Assembly (NCBI GenBank): GCA_019745565.1
Contig: JAIESW010000049.1
Span: 1-64,000, forward strand
DNA length: 64,000 bases
Direction: 5' to 3'
DNA from: Burkholderiales bacterium
GTDB taxonomy: Bacteria; Pseudomonadota; Gammaproteobacteria; Burkholderiales; Ga0077523
The notes below the pieces were generated by a model. That model had not been told where the DNA came from, did no database searches, and worked only from the letters and a program-made list of their open reading frames with translations. The position numbers were made by a program, and so were the translations under genes. Below, piece by piece: positions 39,255-47,206 of the stretch (position 1 is the first letter of the stretch; each line of letters begins with the position of its first letter).

Positions 39255-40556
39255 ATGGGAAAGACAACTTCAGACGCTTTCAGCACGAAGGACGCGAAGG
39301 TCACGAAGAGATTCGGAACGCGTACATCTCCCGTGGCGGCCCGCCGCGAAGCTGGGTGCAGCGGCAGATCAACCCGCCTTTCCTTCGTGCTCTTCGTGTC
39401 CTTCGCGTCCTTCGTGTCGAAGGCGTTGCTTGTTGGCATCGCTTCCACGACTGCCGCCCAAGCCGAGGACAAGCTCCGCGTCGGCCTCATGCTCCCCTAC
39501 ACCGGCACCTACGCGGCGCTCGGCAACGCCATCACCAACGGCTTCAAGCTGCAGGTGGAGGGCAACGGCGGCAAGCTCGGTGGGCGCACCGTGGAGTTCT
39601 TCACGGTGGACGACGAATCCGACCCGGCCAAGGCCACGGAGAACGTCAACAAGCTGGTGAAGCGCGATCGCGTCGATGTGCTGGTAGGGACGGTCCATTC
39701 GGGCGTGGCGATGGCCATGGCGAAGGTCGCGCGCGAGACCAATACGTTGATGGTCGTTCCGAACGCGGGCGCCGATGAGCTCACGGGACCGTTGTGCGCC
39801 CCGAACATCTTCCGCAGTTCCTTCTCCAACTGGCAGTCGTCCTATGCCATGGGCCGCGAAGTGGCGGCGCGCAAGCACAAGACCGTGGTCACGCTCACCT
39901 GGAAATACGCGGCGGGCCAGCAATCGGTGGACGGATTCAAGGAAGCCTTCGAGAAGGAAGGCGGCAAGGTGGTGAAGGAACTCACGCTGCCGTTTCCGAA
40001 CGTGGAGTTCCAGCCGTTCCTGACCGAGATCGCGGCGCTCAAGCCGGACGCGGTGTTCGTGTTCTTCGCCGGCGCCGGTGCGGTCAAGTTCGTGAAGGAC
40101 TACGCGGCCGCGGGACTGCGCACCTCGATCCCGCTGTATGCATCGGGCTTTCTCACCGACGGTACCCTCGAAGCCATGGGCGAGGCGGGGCAGGGCCTCG
40201 TCACGACGCTGCACTACGCCGACGGCATCCTCAACGCGCAGAACCAGTCGTTCCGGTTGCGCTACGCGAAAGCGTACAAGGTGCAGCCGGACGTGTACGC
40301 CGTGCAGGGCTTCGACGCGGCGCAGTTGCTGGACATCGGTCTCACCGCGGCGGGCGGTGACGTGACCAGGCGCGCCGAGTTGCAGAAGGCGATGGAGACG
40401 GCCCAGATCGCGAGCCCGCGCGGGACGTTCACGCTGTCGCGGGCGCACAACCCGGTGCAGGACATCTACCTGCGCAAGGCGGAGGGGAAGGAGAACAAGC
40501 TGGTGGCCGTGTCGATCAAGGCGCTGGCGGATCCGGCGCGGGGTTGCAAGATGTAG
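39255..40556 (+). CDS. substrate-binding protein of the box-cluster ABC importer
   Basis: A LivK-type periplasmic binding protein for, by context, benzoate or a related acid; up to 433 aa. The mature part starts near AEDKLRVGLMLPYTGTYAAL and ends DPARGCKM. With the ATG at 39255 (GGAG two bases before it) the export signal would be about 68 residues long. Its hydrophobic core VLFVSFASFV (residues 46-55) is encoded by one arm of a 27-bp inverted repeat, and the other arm encodes STKDAKVTKRF in the N-region. A GTG at 39387 would give a shorter signal lacking basic residues. The start is therefore uncertain. It leads the transporter genes that follow. Confidence 0.85.
   Translation: MGKTTSDAFSTKDAKVTKRFGTRTSPVAARREAGCSGRSTRLSFVLFVSFASFVSKALLVGIASTTAAQAEDKLRVGLMLPYTGTYAALGNAITNGFKLQVEGNGGKLGGRTVEFFTVDDESDPAKATENVNKLVKRDRVDVLVGTVHSGVAMAMAKVARETNTLMVVPNAGADELTGPLCAPNIFRSSFSNWQSSYAMGREVAARKHKTVVTLTWKYAAGQQSVDGFKEAFEKEGGKVVKELTLPFPNVEFQPFLTEIAALKPDAVFVFFAGAGAVKFVKDYAAAGLRTSIPLYASGFLTDGTLEAMGEAGQGLVTTLHYADGILNAQNQSFRLRYAKAYKVQPDVYAVQGFDAAQLLDIGLTAAGGDVTRRAELQKAMETAQIASPRGTFTLSRAHNPVQDIYLRKAEGKENKLVAVSIKALADPARGCKM
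39284..39416. repeat. CACGAAGG-type inverted repeat at 5' end of binding-protein gene
   Basis: A 27-nt arm (39284-39310) and its reverse complement (39390-39416) differ at one base and are 79 nt apart. Each arm is itself built of short CACGAAGG / GCGAAGG direct units. Repeats of this kind are widespread between bacterial genes; here both arms lie in an open coding frame. Confidence 0.8.
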
Positions 40557-40566
40557 TTCGGGCCGG

Positions 40567-40657
40567 GCCCCCATCCCAACCTTCCCCCAGCGAAGCTGGG
40601 GGAAGGGGTGTACGGCTCCCTCCCCCGGCTTCGCTGGGGGAAGGTTGGGATGGGGGC
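40567..40657. repeat. GC-rich modular hairpin repeat, two-hairpin copy
   Basis: A complete element with near-perfect terminal inverted repeats GCCCCCATCCCAACC and GGTTGGGATGGGGGC. Two stem-loops are joined by GGGGTGTACGGCTCC. It lies between the binding-protein gene and the first permease on the same transcript, a place where such hairpins can protect upstream mRNA. Confidence 0.88.
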
Positions 40658-40689
40658 TGCGGCGCCGGTTTTCTCGCCTACCGCCCACG

Positions 40690-41556
40690 ATGGACCTCCC
40701 CACCTTCCTGATCCAGCTTCTGAACGCCGTCCAGTACGGCCTGCTGCTTTTCCTGGTGGCGAGCGGTCTCACGCTGATCTTCGGCATCATGGGCGTCATC
40801 AATCTCGCCCATGGCGCCTTCTACATGGTCGGTGCCTACATGGCGTTCGCGTTGACCGGGCTCACCGGCAATCTGTTCTACGCCATCCTGCTCGGCATTC
40901 CGCTGGCCTTCGCGTTCGGCGCGCTGCTCGAGTGGCTGCTGTTCGCGCACCTGTACAAGCGCGATCACCTCGAGCAGGTGCTGCTCACCTATGGCCTCAT
41001 CCTGATCTTCGAGGAAGGCCGCAGCCTGCTGTTCGGTGACGATGTGCACGGCGTCGATGTGCCGGCCCTCTTCGCGGCGTCGATCCGGCTCACCGACACG
41101 CTGTCGTACCCGGTATATCGCTTGGTGATTTCCGCGGTCTGCGTTGCGCTGGCCGCCGGCTTGTTCGTGCTGATCCGCCGCACCAGGCTCGGCATGGTCA
41201 TCCGCGCCGGCAGTCACGATCGCGACATGGTGCAGGCGCTGGGCATCGACATCGATCGGACGTACCGCATCGTCTTCGCGCTGGGCGTGGCGCTGGCGGC
41301 GTTTGCTGGCATGCTCGCCGCGCCGGTCTCGTCCGTGTTCCCGGGCATGGGCAACCAGGTGCTCATCGTTTCGTTCGTGGTCGTGGTGATCGGCGGCATC
41401 GGCTCCATCTGGGGTGCGCTGATCGCATCGCTCGTGATCGGGCTTGCCGACACCTTCGGCAAAGTCCTCGTGCCGGAATACGCCGGGCTCGCCGTCTATC
41501 TCGTGATGGCCATGGTGCTGCTGTGGCGTCCCGAGGGCATCTTCCGGCGCGGATGA
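40690..41556 (+). CDS. LivH-type ABC transporter permease
   Basis: An inner-membrane permease of the branched-chain/aromatic acid importer, 288 aa, with about eight membrane helices. Family segments are FGIMGVINLAHGAFYMVGAY near residue 30 and VVVIGGIGSIWGALIASLVI near 235. The ATG at 40690 was chosen because the frame before it is a hairpin repeat. Its TGA overlaps the ATG of the next permease gene (ATGA), so the two are co-translated. Its place after benzoate-CoA ligase and a binding protein implies an aromatic carboxylate as cargo. Confidence 0.92.
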   Translation: MDLPTFLIQLLNAVQYGLLLFLVASGLTLIFGIMGVINLAHGAFYMVGAYMAFALTGLTGNLFYAILLGIPLAFAFGALLEWLLFAHLYKRDHLEQVLLTYGLILIFEEGRSLLFGDDVHGVDVPALFAASIRLTDTLSYPVYRLVISAVCVALAAGLFVLIRRTRLGMVIRAGSHDRDMVQALGIDIDRTYRIVFALGVALAAFAGMLAAPVSSVFPGMGNQVLIVSFVVVVIGGIGSIWGALIASLVIGLADTFGKVLVPEYAGLAVYLVMAMVLLWRPEGIFRRG

Positions 41557-42515
41557 AGTTCCGCGCGTCCAGCGTCGCGCTGTTCGTCGCCGTGGCGGCG
41601 GTCATCGTGTTTCCGTTCACGGACTCGGCGTTCTACACGGAGCTGCTGGCGAAGGCCATGATCCTCGCCATCTTCGCGCTGAGCCTCGATCTGCTCGTCG
41701 GATACACCGGGCTGGTGAGCTTCGGTCACGCCGCGTATTTCGGGATCGGCGCCTACGCGACGGTGCTGCTCGCGCCGAAGTACGATCCGGCGAGCTTGTG
41801 GGTGGTGCTGCCGGGGGCGGTCGTTGCCGCCGGGCTCGCCGCGCTGATCATCGGACTGTTCGTCCTGCGCACGCGTGGCATCTACTTCATCATGGTGACG
41901 CTCGCATTCGCGCAAATGGTGTACTACGTGTTCCACGACACGGCCATCGGTGGTGGTTCGGATGGGATCTATCTCAACTTCAAGCCCAGTGCCGCCCTCG
42001 GGGCGTTCCGTCCGTTCGATCTCGAGCAGGCCCGCCAGCAATGCTGGTTCGTGACGGCGGCGCTGCTGATCACCTGGTGGTTTCTGGCACGCCTGCTCCG
42101 ATCGCCGTTCGGCCGTGCCATCGTGGGCATCCGCAGCAACGAGCAACGCATGCGTGCGCTCGGCTTCGCGACGGTGCGCTACAAGCTGGCGGCCTTCACG
42201 ATAGCGGGCGCCATCGCCGGCCTCGCGGGCTCCCTCTATGCCATCCTGTTCGGCTTCGTCACGCCGGAGCTGCTGTCGTGGCATCAGTCGGGCAACGTCC
42301 TGCTGATGGTGATCCTGGGCGGCATCGGCAGCTTCGCGGGCTCCGTGGGCGGCGCCTTCGCCTTCGTCGCCATGCAGGAGGTCTTCTCGGGCTGGACCAG
42401 GCACTGGCAGCTGCTGATGGGCGGCGTGATCGTCGCGGCGGTGCTGTTCCTGCCGGGAGGGCTGGCGGCGCTCCCGGGGCGCCTCAAGCGCGCCTTCGGG
42501 GCGGATCGTGGCTGA
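41553..42515 (+). CDS. LivM-type ABC transporter permease
   Basis: The second permease subunit, 320 aa. The EAA-like family signatures YTGLVSFGHAAYFGIGAYA (about 52-70) and MVILGGIGSFAGSVGGAFAF (about 252-271) are clear. The start overlaps livH-like by four bases and the end overlaps the GTG of the ATPase gene. The C-terminus is short and basic, without the long LivM tail of E. coli. It forms the translocation pore with the LivH-type subunit. Confidence 0.92.
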   Translation: MKFRASSVALFVAVAAVIVFPFTDSAFYTELLAKAMILAIFALSLDLLVGYTGLVSFGHAAYFGIGAYATVLLAPKYDPASLWVVLPGAVVAAGLAALIIGLFVLRTRGIYFIMVTLAFAQMVYYVFHDTAIGGGSDGIYLNFKPSAALGAFRPFDLEQARQQCWFVTAALLITWWFLARLLRSPFGRAIVGIRSNEQRMRALGFATVRYKLAAFTIAGAIAGLAGSLYAILFGFVTPELLSWHQSGNVLLMVILGGIGSFAGSVGGAFAFVAMQEVFSGWTRHWQLLMGGVIVAAVLFLPGGLAALPGRLKRAFGADRG

Positions 42516-43257
42516 CGTCCTGCTCGCGGCCGAGGGGCTGACCCGGCTGTTCGGCGGGCTCGCCGCGAATCGCGACGTGTCGCTGTCGCTCGCGCGCGGC
42601 GAAGTGCATGCTTTGCTCGGCCCCAACGGCGCCGGCAAATCCACGTGCATCAATCTGCTGTCCGGCGATCTGCCGGTGACCAGCGGTCGCGTGCTGTTGC
42701 GCGGCAAGGACGTCACGGCCTTGCCGAACCACAAGCGGTCGTTGGCCGGCATCGGCCGCAGCTATCAGCGCACCAACATCTTCGCGAAGTTCACTGCCTT
42801 CGAGAACTGCCGGCTCGCGGCGCAGTCGCGCGATCCGCGGGCATGGCGGATCCTGTCCGATGCACACGGCACCGTCGCGCTGCGCGATCGGGGCCGGGCT
42901 GCCCTGGAGCAGGCCGGCCTGGGCGCGCGCGCAGACATCGTCGCTGCGACGCTGAGCCATGGCGAGCAACGTCAGCTCGAGATCGCGATGGTGCTTGCCA
43001 CGGGCGCCGCGGTGCTGCTGCTCGACGAACCGCTGGCCGGCATGGGCAGCGAGGAATCGGCGCGCATGATCGAACTACTGAAGCAGCTGCGTCCGGCGCA
43101 CGCCATTCTCCTGGTGGAGCACGACATGGACGCGGTCTTCGAAGTCGCGGACCGCGTGACCGTGATGGTGGAGGGGCGTGTGCTGGAATCGGGCCCGCCG
43201 GCGCAGATCCGCGCGAGCGCCGCCGTCCGGGAAGCGTATCTGGGAGAGCCGGTGTGA
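42508..43257 (+). CDS. LivG-type ABC transporter ATP-binding protein
   Basis: The first ATPase of the importer, 249 aa. Walker A is GPNGAGKST (about residues 38-46), the signature is LSHGEQRQLEI in place of LSGGQ, Walker B is VLLLDEPLAGM, and the switch is VEHDMDAVF. The helical segment GRSYQRTNIFAKFTAFENCR fits LivG. The GTG start overlaps the end of the LivM-type gene by eight bases. Before the second ATPase a DUF1348 gene intervenes. Confidence 0.92.
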   Translation: MADVLLAAEGLTRLFGGLAANRDVSLSLARGEVHALLGPNGAGKSTCINLLSGDLPVTSGRVLLRGKDVTALPNHKRSLAGIGRSYQRTNIFAKFTAFENCRLAAQSRDPRAWRILSDAHGTVALRDRGRAALEQAGLGARADIVAATLSHGEQRQLEIAMVLATGAAVLLLDEPLAGMGSEESARMIELLKQLRPAHAILLVEHDMDAVFEVADRVTVMVEGRVLESGPPAQIRASAAVREAYLGEPV

Positions 43258-43327
43258 GCGTTGAGCCGCTGCTTCCCCGATGGCACCATCGCGCCGTACG
43301 TATCACCCCTCACGGAGGAGAACGATC

Positions 43328-43801
43328 ATGAGCGAAGCGCCACGCCCGCCGCTGCCGCCGTTCACGCGCGAGACCGCAACCCAGAAGGTCCGCATGGCCG
43401 AGGACGCCTGGAACACACGCGACCCGCAGCGCGTGGCTGGTGCCTACACCGTGGACAGCCGCTGGCGCAATCGTGCGGAGTTTCCCGTGGGGCGCGAGGA
43501 GATCGTTCAATTCCTCACCCGCAAGTGGAACAAGGAACTCGACTATCGCCTCGTCAAGGAGCTGTGGGCGTTCGAAGGCAACCGCATCGCGGTGCGCTTC
43601 GCCTACGAGTGGCACGACGACGCGGGCAACTGGTTCCGCTCCTATGGCAACGAGAACTGGGAGTTCGACCCGCAAGGCTACATGGCGAAGCGCTACGCCA
43701 GCATCAACGATCTGCCGATCAAGGAATCCGATCGCAAGTACCGGTGGCCCCTGGGGCGCCGGCCCGACGATCATCCGGGTCTCACCGATCTGGGTCTCTG
43801 A
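43328..43801 (+). CDS. DUF1348 / NTF2-like protein embedded in transporter operon
   Basis: A small soluble protein of 157 aa belonging to the DUF1348 group of the NTF2-like (SnoaL-type) superfamily. Segments typical of it are [38 protein letters not shown] and [23 protein letters not shown]2-like folds form a conical barrel that may bind small hydrophobic ligands. GGAGGAG lies eight bases before the ATG. It sits between the two ATPase genes, an unusual place, with only 16 bp to the next gene. A role as a ligand-handling or hydrolase-like helper in aromatic uptake is possible but unproven. Confidence 0.85.
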   Translation: MSEAPRPPLPPFTRETATQKVRMAEDAWNTRDPQRVAGAYTVDSRWRNRAEFPVGREEIVQFLTRKWNKELDYRLVKELWAFEGNRIAVRFAYEWHDDAGNWFRSYGNENWEFDPQGYMAKRYASINDLPIKESDRKYRWPLGRRPDDHPGLTDLGL

Positions 43802-43817
43802 CGTCCGGCACTTCGTG

Positions 43818-44537
43818 ATGGCGATGACACATCCGATCCTCCAGGCCCGCGGCCTGCACACCTATTACGGGTCGAGCCATATCCTGCGCGGCGTCGACTT
43901 CGACGTGGGGCGCGGTGAGACCGTGGCGCTGATGGGCCGCAACGGCATGGGCAAGAGTACGCTGCTCAAATCGCTGCTCGGTCTGGTGCGGGCGAAACGG
44001 GGCGAAGTGCTGGTGGATGGGGCGAACGTCACCGCAGATCCGACGCACCGCATCGCGCGCCGCGGGATCGCTTACGTGCCGGAAGGGCGCGGCATCTTTC
44101 CCAACCTGTCGGTGCGCGAGAACCTGGTGATGGCCGCGCGCAGCGGTGCCCGTGGCCAGTGCGACTGGACACTCGATCGTGTGCTCGGCAGCTTTCCGCG
44201 TCTCGCCGATCGCATCGGTCATGCGGGCGATGCGCTGTCGGGCGGTGAGCAGCAGATGCTCACCATCGGCCGCGCGCTCATGACCAATCCCGACCTGCTG
44301 ATCCTCGACGAAGCCACCGAAGGTCTGGCACCGCTGATGGCACGGGAGATCTGGGCCATCGTGGGTGCGATCCGCGCGAGCGGCATCGCGACCGTCGTGG
44401 TGGACCGCAATCACGCGGCGGTGACGGCGATCGCCGATCGTGCCGTGATCCTGGTGAAGGGGCAGGTGGTCTACGCCGGGACCGCCGCCGATCTTCGTGC
44501 GCAACCCGACCTGCTGCACACGCATCTGAGTGTCTGA
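43818..44537 (+). CDS. LivF-type ABC transporter ATP-binding protein
   Basis: The second ATPase of the importer, 239 aa. Walker A is GRNGMGKST, the Q-loop region is PEGRGIFPNLSVRENL, the signature is LSGGEQQML and Walker B is LLILDEATEGL. The H-loop reads VVDRNHAAV, where LivF usually has EQN; the conserved His is kept. Start at 43818 (MAMTHP); a second ATG two codons later is possible. It completes the set binding protein, LivH, LivM, LivG, LivF. Confidence 0.92.
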   Translation: MAMTHPILQARGLHTYYGSSHILRGVDFDVGRGETVALMGRNGMGKSTLLKSLLGLVRAKRGEVLVDGANVTADPTHRIARRGIAYVPEGRGIFPNLSVRENLVMAARSGARGQCDWTLDRVLGSFPRLADRIGHAGDALSGGEQQMLTIGRALMTNPDLLILDEATEGLAPLMAREIWAIVGAIRASGIATVVVDRNHAAVTAIADRAVILVKGQVVYAGTAADLRAQPDLLHTHLSV

Positions 44538-44557
44538 GAAATGACGCCCCCCCCGAC

Positions 44558-44754
44558 AGGCCTTCGGCCTCTCCCCCCTGAGATGTCAGCGGCCGTAACT
44601 GGGCAGCGTCCAGCGCAGCTGGGGCGCACAGCCCCTCCCATGCTTCTCGAGCGGTGGGTGAGGGGGCCAGCCCTCTTGCGGGCTGAGGCCGGACACAGAC
44701 AGTCCCTGCGGACTGTCTGTGCCTGCAGAAGGCCATCGCTCTCCGGGCGATGGC
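44558..44754. repeat. series of five short stem-loops
   Basis: The 233-bp gap between the LivF-type gene and the hydrolase holds five separate hairpins. They are AGGCC/GGCCT (44558-44570), CCAGC/GCTGG (44610-44622), CAGCCC/GGGCTG (44668-44685), a perfect 12-bp stem with 4-nt loop CTGC (44694-44721), and GCCATCGC/GCGATGGC (44732-44754). No U-run follows any of them. They differ in sequence from the CCCCCAGC hairpin family. Confidence 0.6.
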
Positions 44755-44770
44755 AGGCCGGCGAGGGCTG

Positions 44771-45544
44771 ATGTCGTTCGTCGAAGTAGCCGGAACCCGG
44801 CTCGAATACGTACGCCTGCCGTCGGCTCGTCCCGTGTCCGGTCGACCCGTCATCGTCTTGCTGCACGAAGGTCTGGGCTCGGTATCGTTGTGGAAGGAGT
44901 TCCCTCAAGCCGTGGCGGATGCGACCGGCTGCGAGGCGCTGGTCTACTCCCGCAAGGGCTATGGGCAATCCGATCCGATCACGGCGCCGCGCGCCATGCG
45001 CTACATGCACGACGAGGCACTGGTCGTGCTGCCCGAACTGCTCGATCGCCTCGCGATCGAGCGTCCGGTCCTGTTCGGCCACAGCGATGGTGGATCGATC
45101 GCGCTGATCCACGCCGGCGGATCGAGCCGCCCGGTGGCCGGGCTCATCGTCCTGGCGCCGCACGTGCTGGTGGAGGACATCTCTGTGACCAGCATCGCCG
45201 AGGCGAAGGTGGCCTACGAGACCGCCGATCTCAGGGAGCGGCTCGCGCAGCGCCACGCGAACGTGGAGTCGGCGTTCCGCGGCTGGAACGATATCTGGCT
45301 CCATCCGGACTTCCGCGCGTGGAACATCGAGGAATACCTGCCGCGCGTGCGCGTGCCTGTGCTCGCGATCCAGGGCGAGCAGGACGAATACGGCACCCTG
45401 GACCAGATCGATCGCATCGCGCGCCTGGCCCCGGACGTGGAGACCCTGAAGCTCGCCGACTGCCGGCATTCGCCCCATCGCGACCAGCCGGACGCCGTGA
45501 TCGCGGCAACGGTGGATTTCGTGACGCGGCGGTTGGCGCGCTGA
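44771..45544 (+). CDS. alpha/beta hydrolase (possible lactone or thioester hydrolase of box cluster)
   Basis: A soluble alpha/beta-hydrolase fold enzyme, 257 aa. The oxyanion segment is VLLHEGLGS, the nucleophile is Ser105 in FGHSDGGS, the acid probably lies in QGEQDEYG, and the histidine is in DCRHSPHRDQP. Such hydrolases accompany box gene clusters in other betaproteobacteria, where a role in removing dead-end lactones or CoA thioesters has been suggested. The ATG at 44771 starts the fold; an in-frame ATG seven codons earlier is less likely. It closes the plus-strand gene string and is followed by a terminator. Confidence 0.87.
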   Translation: MSFVEVAGTRLEYVRLPSARPVSGRPVIVLLHEGLGSVSLWKEFPQAVADATGCEALVYSRKGYGQSDPITAPRAMRYMHDEALVVLPELLDRLAIERPVLFGHSDGGSIALIHAGGSSRPVAGLIVLAPHVLVEDISVTSIAEAKVAYETADLRERLAQRHANVESAFRGWNDIWLHPDFRAWNIEEYLPRVRVPVLAIQGEQDEYGTLDQIDRIARLAPDVETLKLADCRHSPHRDQPDAVIAATVDFVTRRLAR

Positions 45545-45549
45545 AAACG

Positions 45550-45575
45550 ACGACGCCGCCCGAAGGCGGCGTCGT
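45550..45575. terminator. strong stem-loop between convergent genes
   Basis: A perfect 11-bp stem ACGACGCCGCC/GGCGGCGTCGT with loop CGAA (UUCG on the other strand) sits between the hydrolase stop and the Rieske gene stop. A run of A precedes it, giving a U-run for the minus-strand transcript. Likely a bidirectional terminator. Confidence 0.75.
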
Positions 45576-45593
45576 GAGGGAGCGCGTGTTGCC

Positions 45594-46700
45594 CTAGCGG
45601 ATCGCGGGTCCCAGTTCCCGACGCAGGAACTCGTGGAAGTGCACCATCCCGTCCTCCATCGGTGACTGGTACGGGCCGACTTCGTTGTCGCCACGCAGCC
45701 AGAGGGCCTTGCGGCCTTCCTGCATGCGGACGCAGATCTCGCGGTCCTCCGCCGCGGTTTCGGCGTAGGCGGCCTGCTCGGCTTCCACGAACTCGCGTTC
45801 GAACAGCGCGATGTCCTCGGGATAGTAGAACTCCACCACGTTGGTGCAGGCTTCCGGTCCGCGCGGCACTACGGTCGAAACCACCAGCACGTGCGGATAC
45901 CACTCGACCATGATGTTGGGGTAGTAGGTGAGCCAGATCGCGCCGTGGCGCGGCTGCTCGCCGCCGTAGTACTTCAGCACCTGCTCGTGCCAGTTCCGGT
46001 AGGTGGGCGTGCCGGGCTTGCCCAGCTGCTGGAAGACCCCGACGCTCTGGACGCTGTACCAGTTGTCGAACTCCCATTTGAGCCCGTCGCAGTCGACGAA
46101 GCGGCCCAGGCCGGGATGGAACGGCACGACGTGGTAGTCCTCCAGGTAGACCTCGATGAAGGTCTTCCAGTTGACCGGATACTCCTCGATCTCTACCCGG
46201 TCGAAGACGTGACCGGTGAAATCGAACTCGCGGCCGGCCGCCATGCGACCCAGATCCCGGGCGATGTCGCGTTTGCCCGAGAACAGCAGGCCGTTCCAGT
46301 TCTGCAGCGGCGACTTGCCGAGATCGAGGCAGGGATTCCCGGGGAAATGGGGCGCACCCAGCAGACGGCCGCCCATGTCGTAGGTCCACCGGTGCAGCGG
46401 ACACACGATGTTCTGGGCGTTGCCGCGACCCTTCAGCATGACCGCCTGGCGGTGGCGGCAGACGTTGCTCAGCAGCTCGATGCCGTTGGCGTTCCTGACC
46501 AGGCTCTTGCCGTGCCCCATCCACTCCAGGGAGTGGTAGTCACCGACTTCCGGCACCATCAGCTCGTGGCCGACGTAGCCGGGACCGCCATCGAAGAGGA
46601 GACGTTTCTCCAGTTCGTAGATGGCCGGATCGAAGTACCAGTCGATGGGCAGTTGAGTGGGTGTACGGGTGAGAGCGGCGACGTTGGCCAGGTCGGACAT
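45594..46700 (-). CDS. Rieske aromatic-ring-hydroxylating dioxygenase, alpha-subunit type
   Basis: A Rieske non-haem iron oxygenase of 368 aa. The [2Fe-2S] Rieske site is Cys81-x-His83 and Cys100-x2-His103 (CRHRQAVML and CPLHRW). The mononuclear iron site follows in EVYLEDYHVVPFHPGL, with the bridging Asp and two His. Beta subunit and reductase genes are absent. A Rieske protein directly beside xseB-ispA-dxs recurs in betaproteobacteria, so a housekeeping or membrane-lipid related substrate is as likely as an aromatic pollutant. The ATG at 46700 was preferred; the open frame extends upstream through non-coding sequence. Confidence 0.88.
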   Translation of the reverse strand: MSDLANVAALTRTPTQLPIDWYFDPAIYELEKRLLFDGGPGYVGHELMVPEVGDYHSLEWMGHGKSLVRNANGIELLSNVCRHRQAVMLKGRGNAQNIVCPLHRWTYDMGGRLLGAPHFPGNPCLDLGKSPLQNWNGLLFSGKRDIARDLGRMAAGREFDFTGHVFDRVEIEEYPVNWKTFIEVYLEDYHVVPFHPGLGRFVDCDGLKWEFDNWYSVQSVGVFQQLGKPGTPTYRNWHEQVLKYYGGEQPRHGAIWLTYYPNIMVEWYPHVLVVSTVVPRGPEACTNVVEFYYPEDIALFEREFVEAEQAAYAETAAEDREICVRMQEGRKALWLRGDNEVGPYQSPMEDGMVHFHEFLRRELGPAIR

Positions 46701-46772
46701 GATGCTCGAGCTACCTCCTTGATCCTGAGTCGATGAGATCGGGTTCCGATGTCGGGGTGGGTCGATGAAAGC

Positions 46773-46855
46773 AAAAGGCCGTCCCCGCGGCAGCGCGTGT
46801 AACGGCCCTTTTCCTGTCATCCCCGGGGGAAAGTACCCCCAAAAAACCCCCGGGG
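46773..46855. other. two stem-loops in the Rieske/xseB intergenic region
   Basis: AAAAGGCCGT pairs with ACGGCCCTTTT (46773-46812, one bulge), and CCCCGGGGG pairs with CCCCCGGGG around an A/C-rich loop (46821-46855). Both lie in the 263-bp divergent gap. They could be remnants of terminators or leader structures; nothing else is seen in the gap apart from the xseB promoter. Confidence 0.4.
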
Positions 46856-46909
46856 CAAGCGAAAATTGGCTTATCCGGGCGCTCCAAAACGGGCCGGGCG
46901 GGAGTTGCG

Positions 46910-46938
46910 TTGACCCGGTTTGGGGCACAAGGTATGTT
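46910..46938 (+). promoter_or_regulatory. candidate sigma70 promoter of xseB-ispA-dxs
   Basis: TTGACC (46910-46915) and TATGTT (46933-46938) are separated by exactly 17 bases. The start of transcription would fall near 46945, just before the chosen xseB start. This also argues against the earlier in-frame starts. Confidence 0.6.
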
Positions 46939-46963
46939 CGACCCTTTTTCGATGCCGGTAACG

Positions 46964-47206
46964 ATGGCCAAAGCTGCCGAACCCAAGGCTCCCCAGAGTT
47001 TCGAGGCCGCCATGGCCGAACTCGAGGCCTTGGTCGCTTCGATGGAGGGCGGTCAGCTCACCCTGGAAGCATCGCTGGCTGCCTACAAGCGCGGAGCCGA
47101 ACTGCTGAAGTACTGCCAGTCCGCTCTCGATGACGCCCAGCAGCAGATCAAGGTGCTCGAAGGCGACCGGCTCACGGACTGGTCCGGTGCAGACGATACC
47201 GAGTGA
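46964..47206 (+). CDS. xseB: exodeoxyribonuclease VII small subunit
   Basis: The small subunit of exonuclease VII, which with XseA degrades single-stranded DNA; 80 aa, the usual size. The two-helix hairpin is clear: SFEAAMAELEALVASMEGGQ then LTLEASLAAYKRGAELLKYC and ALDDAQQQIKVLEG. The ATG at 46964 (MAKAAEPK) was chosen because the proposed promoter -10 overlaps earlier in-frame starts. Its end overlaps the GTG start of ispA by 20 bp, so translation is probably coupled, as in many proteobacteria. Confidence 0.93.
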   Translation: MAKAAEPKAPQSFEAAMAELEALVASMEGGQLTLEASLAAYKRGAELLKYCQSALDDAQQQIKVLEGDRLTDWSGADDTE

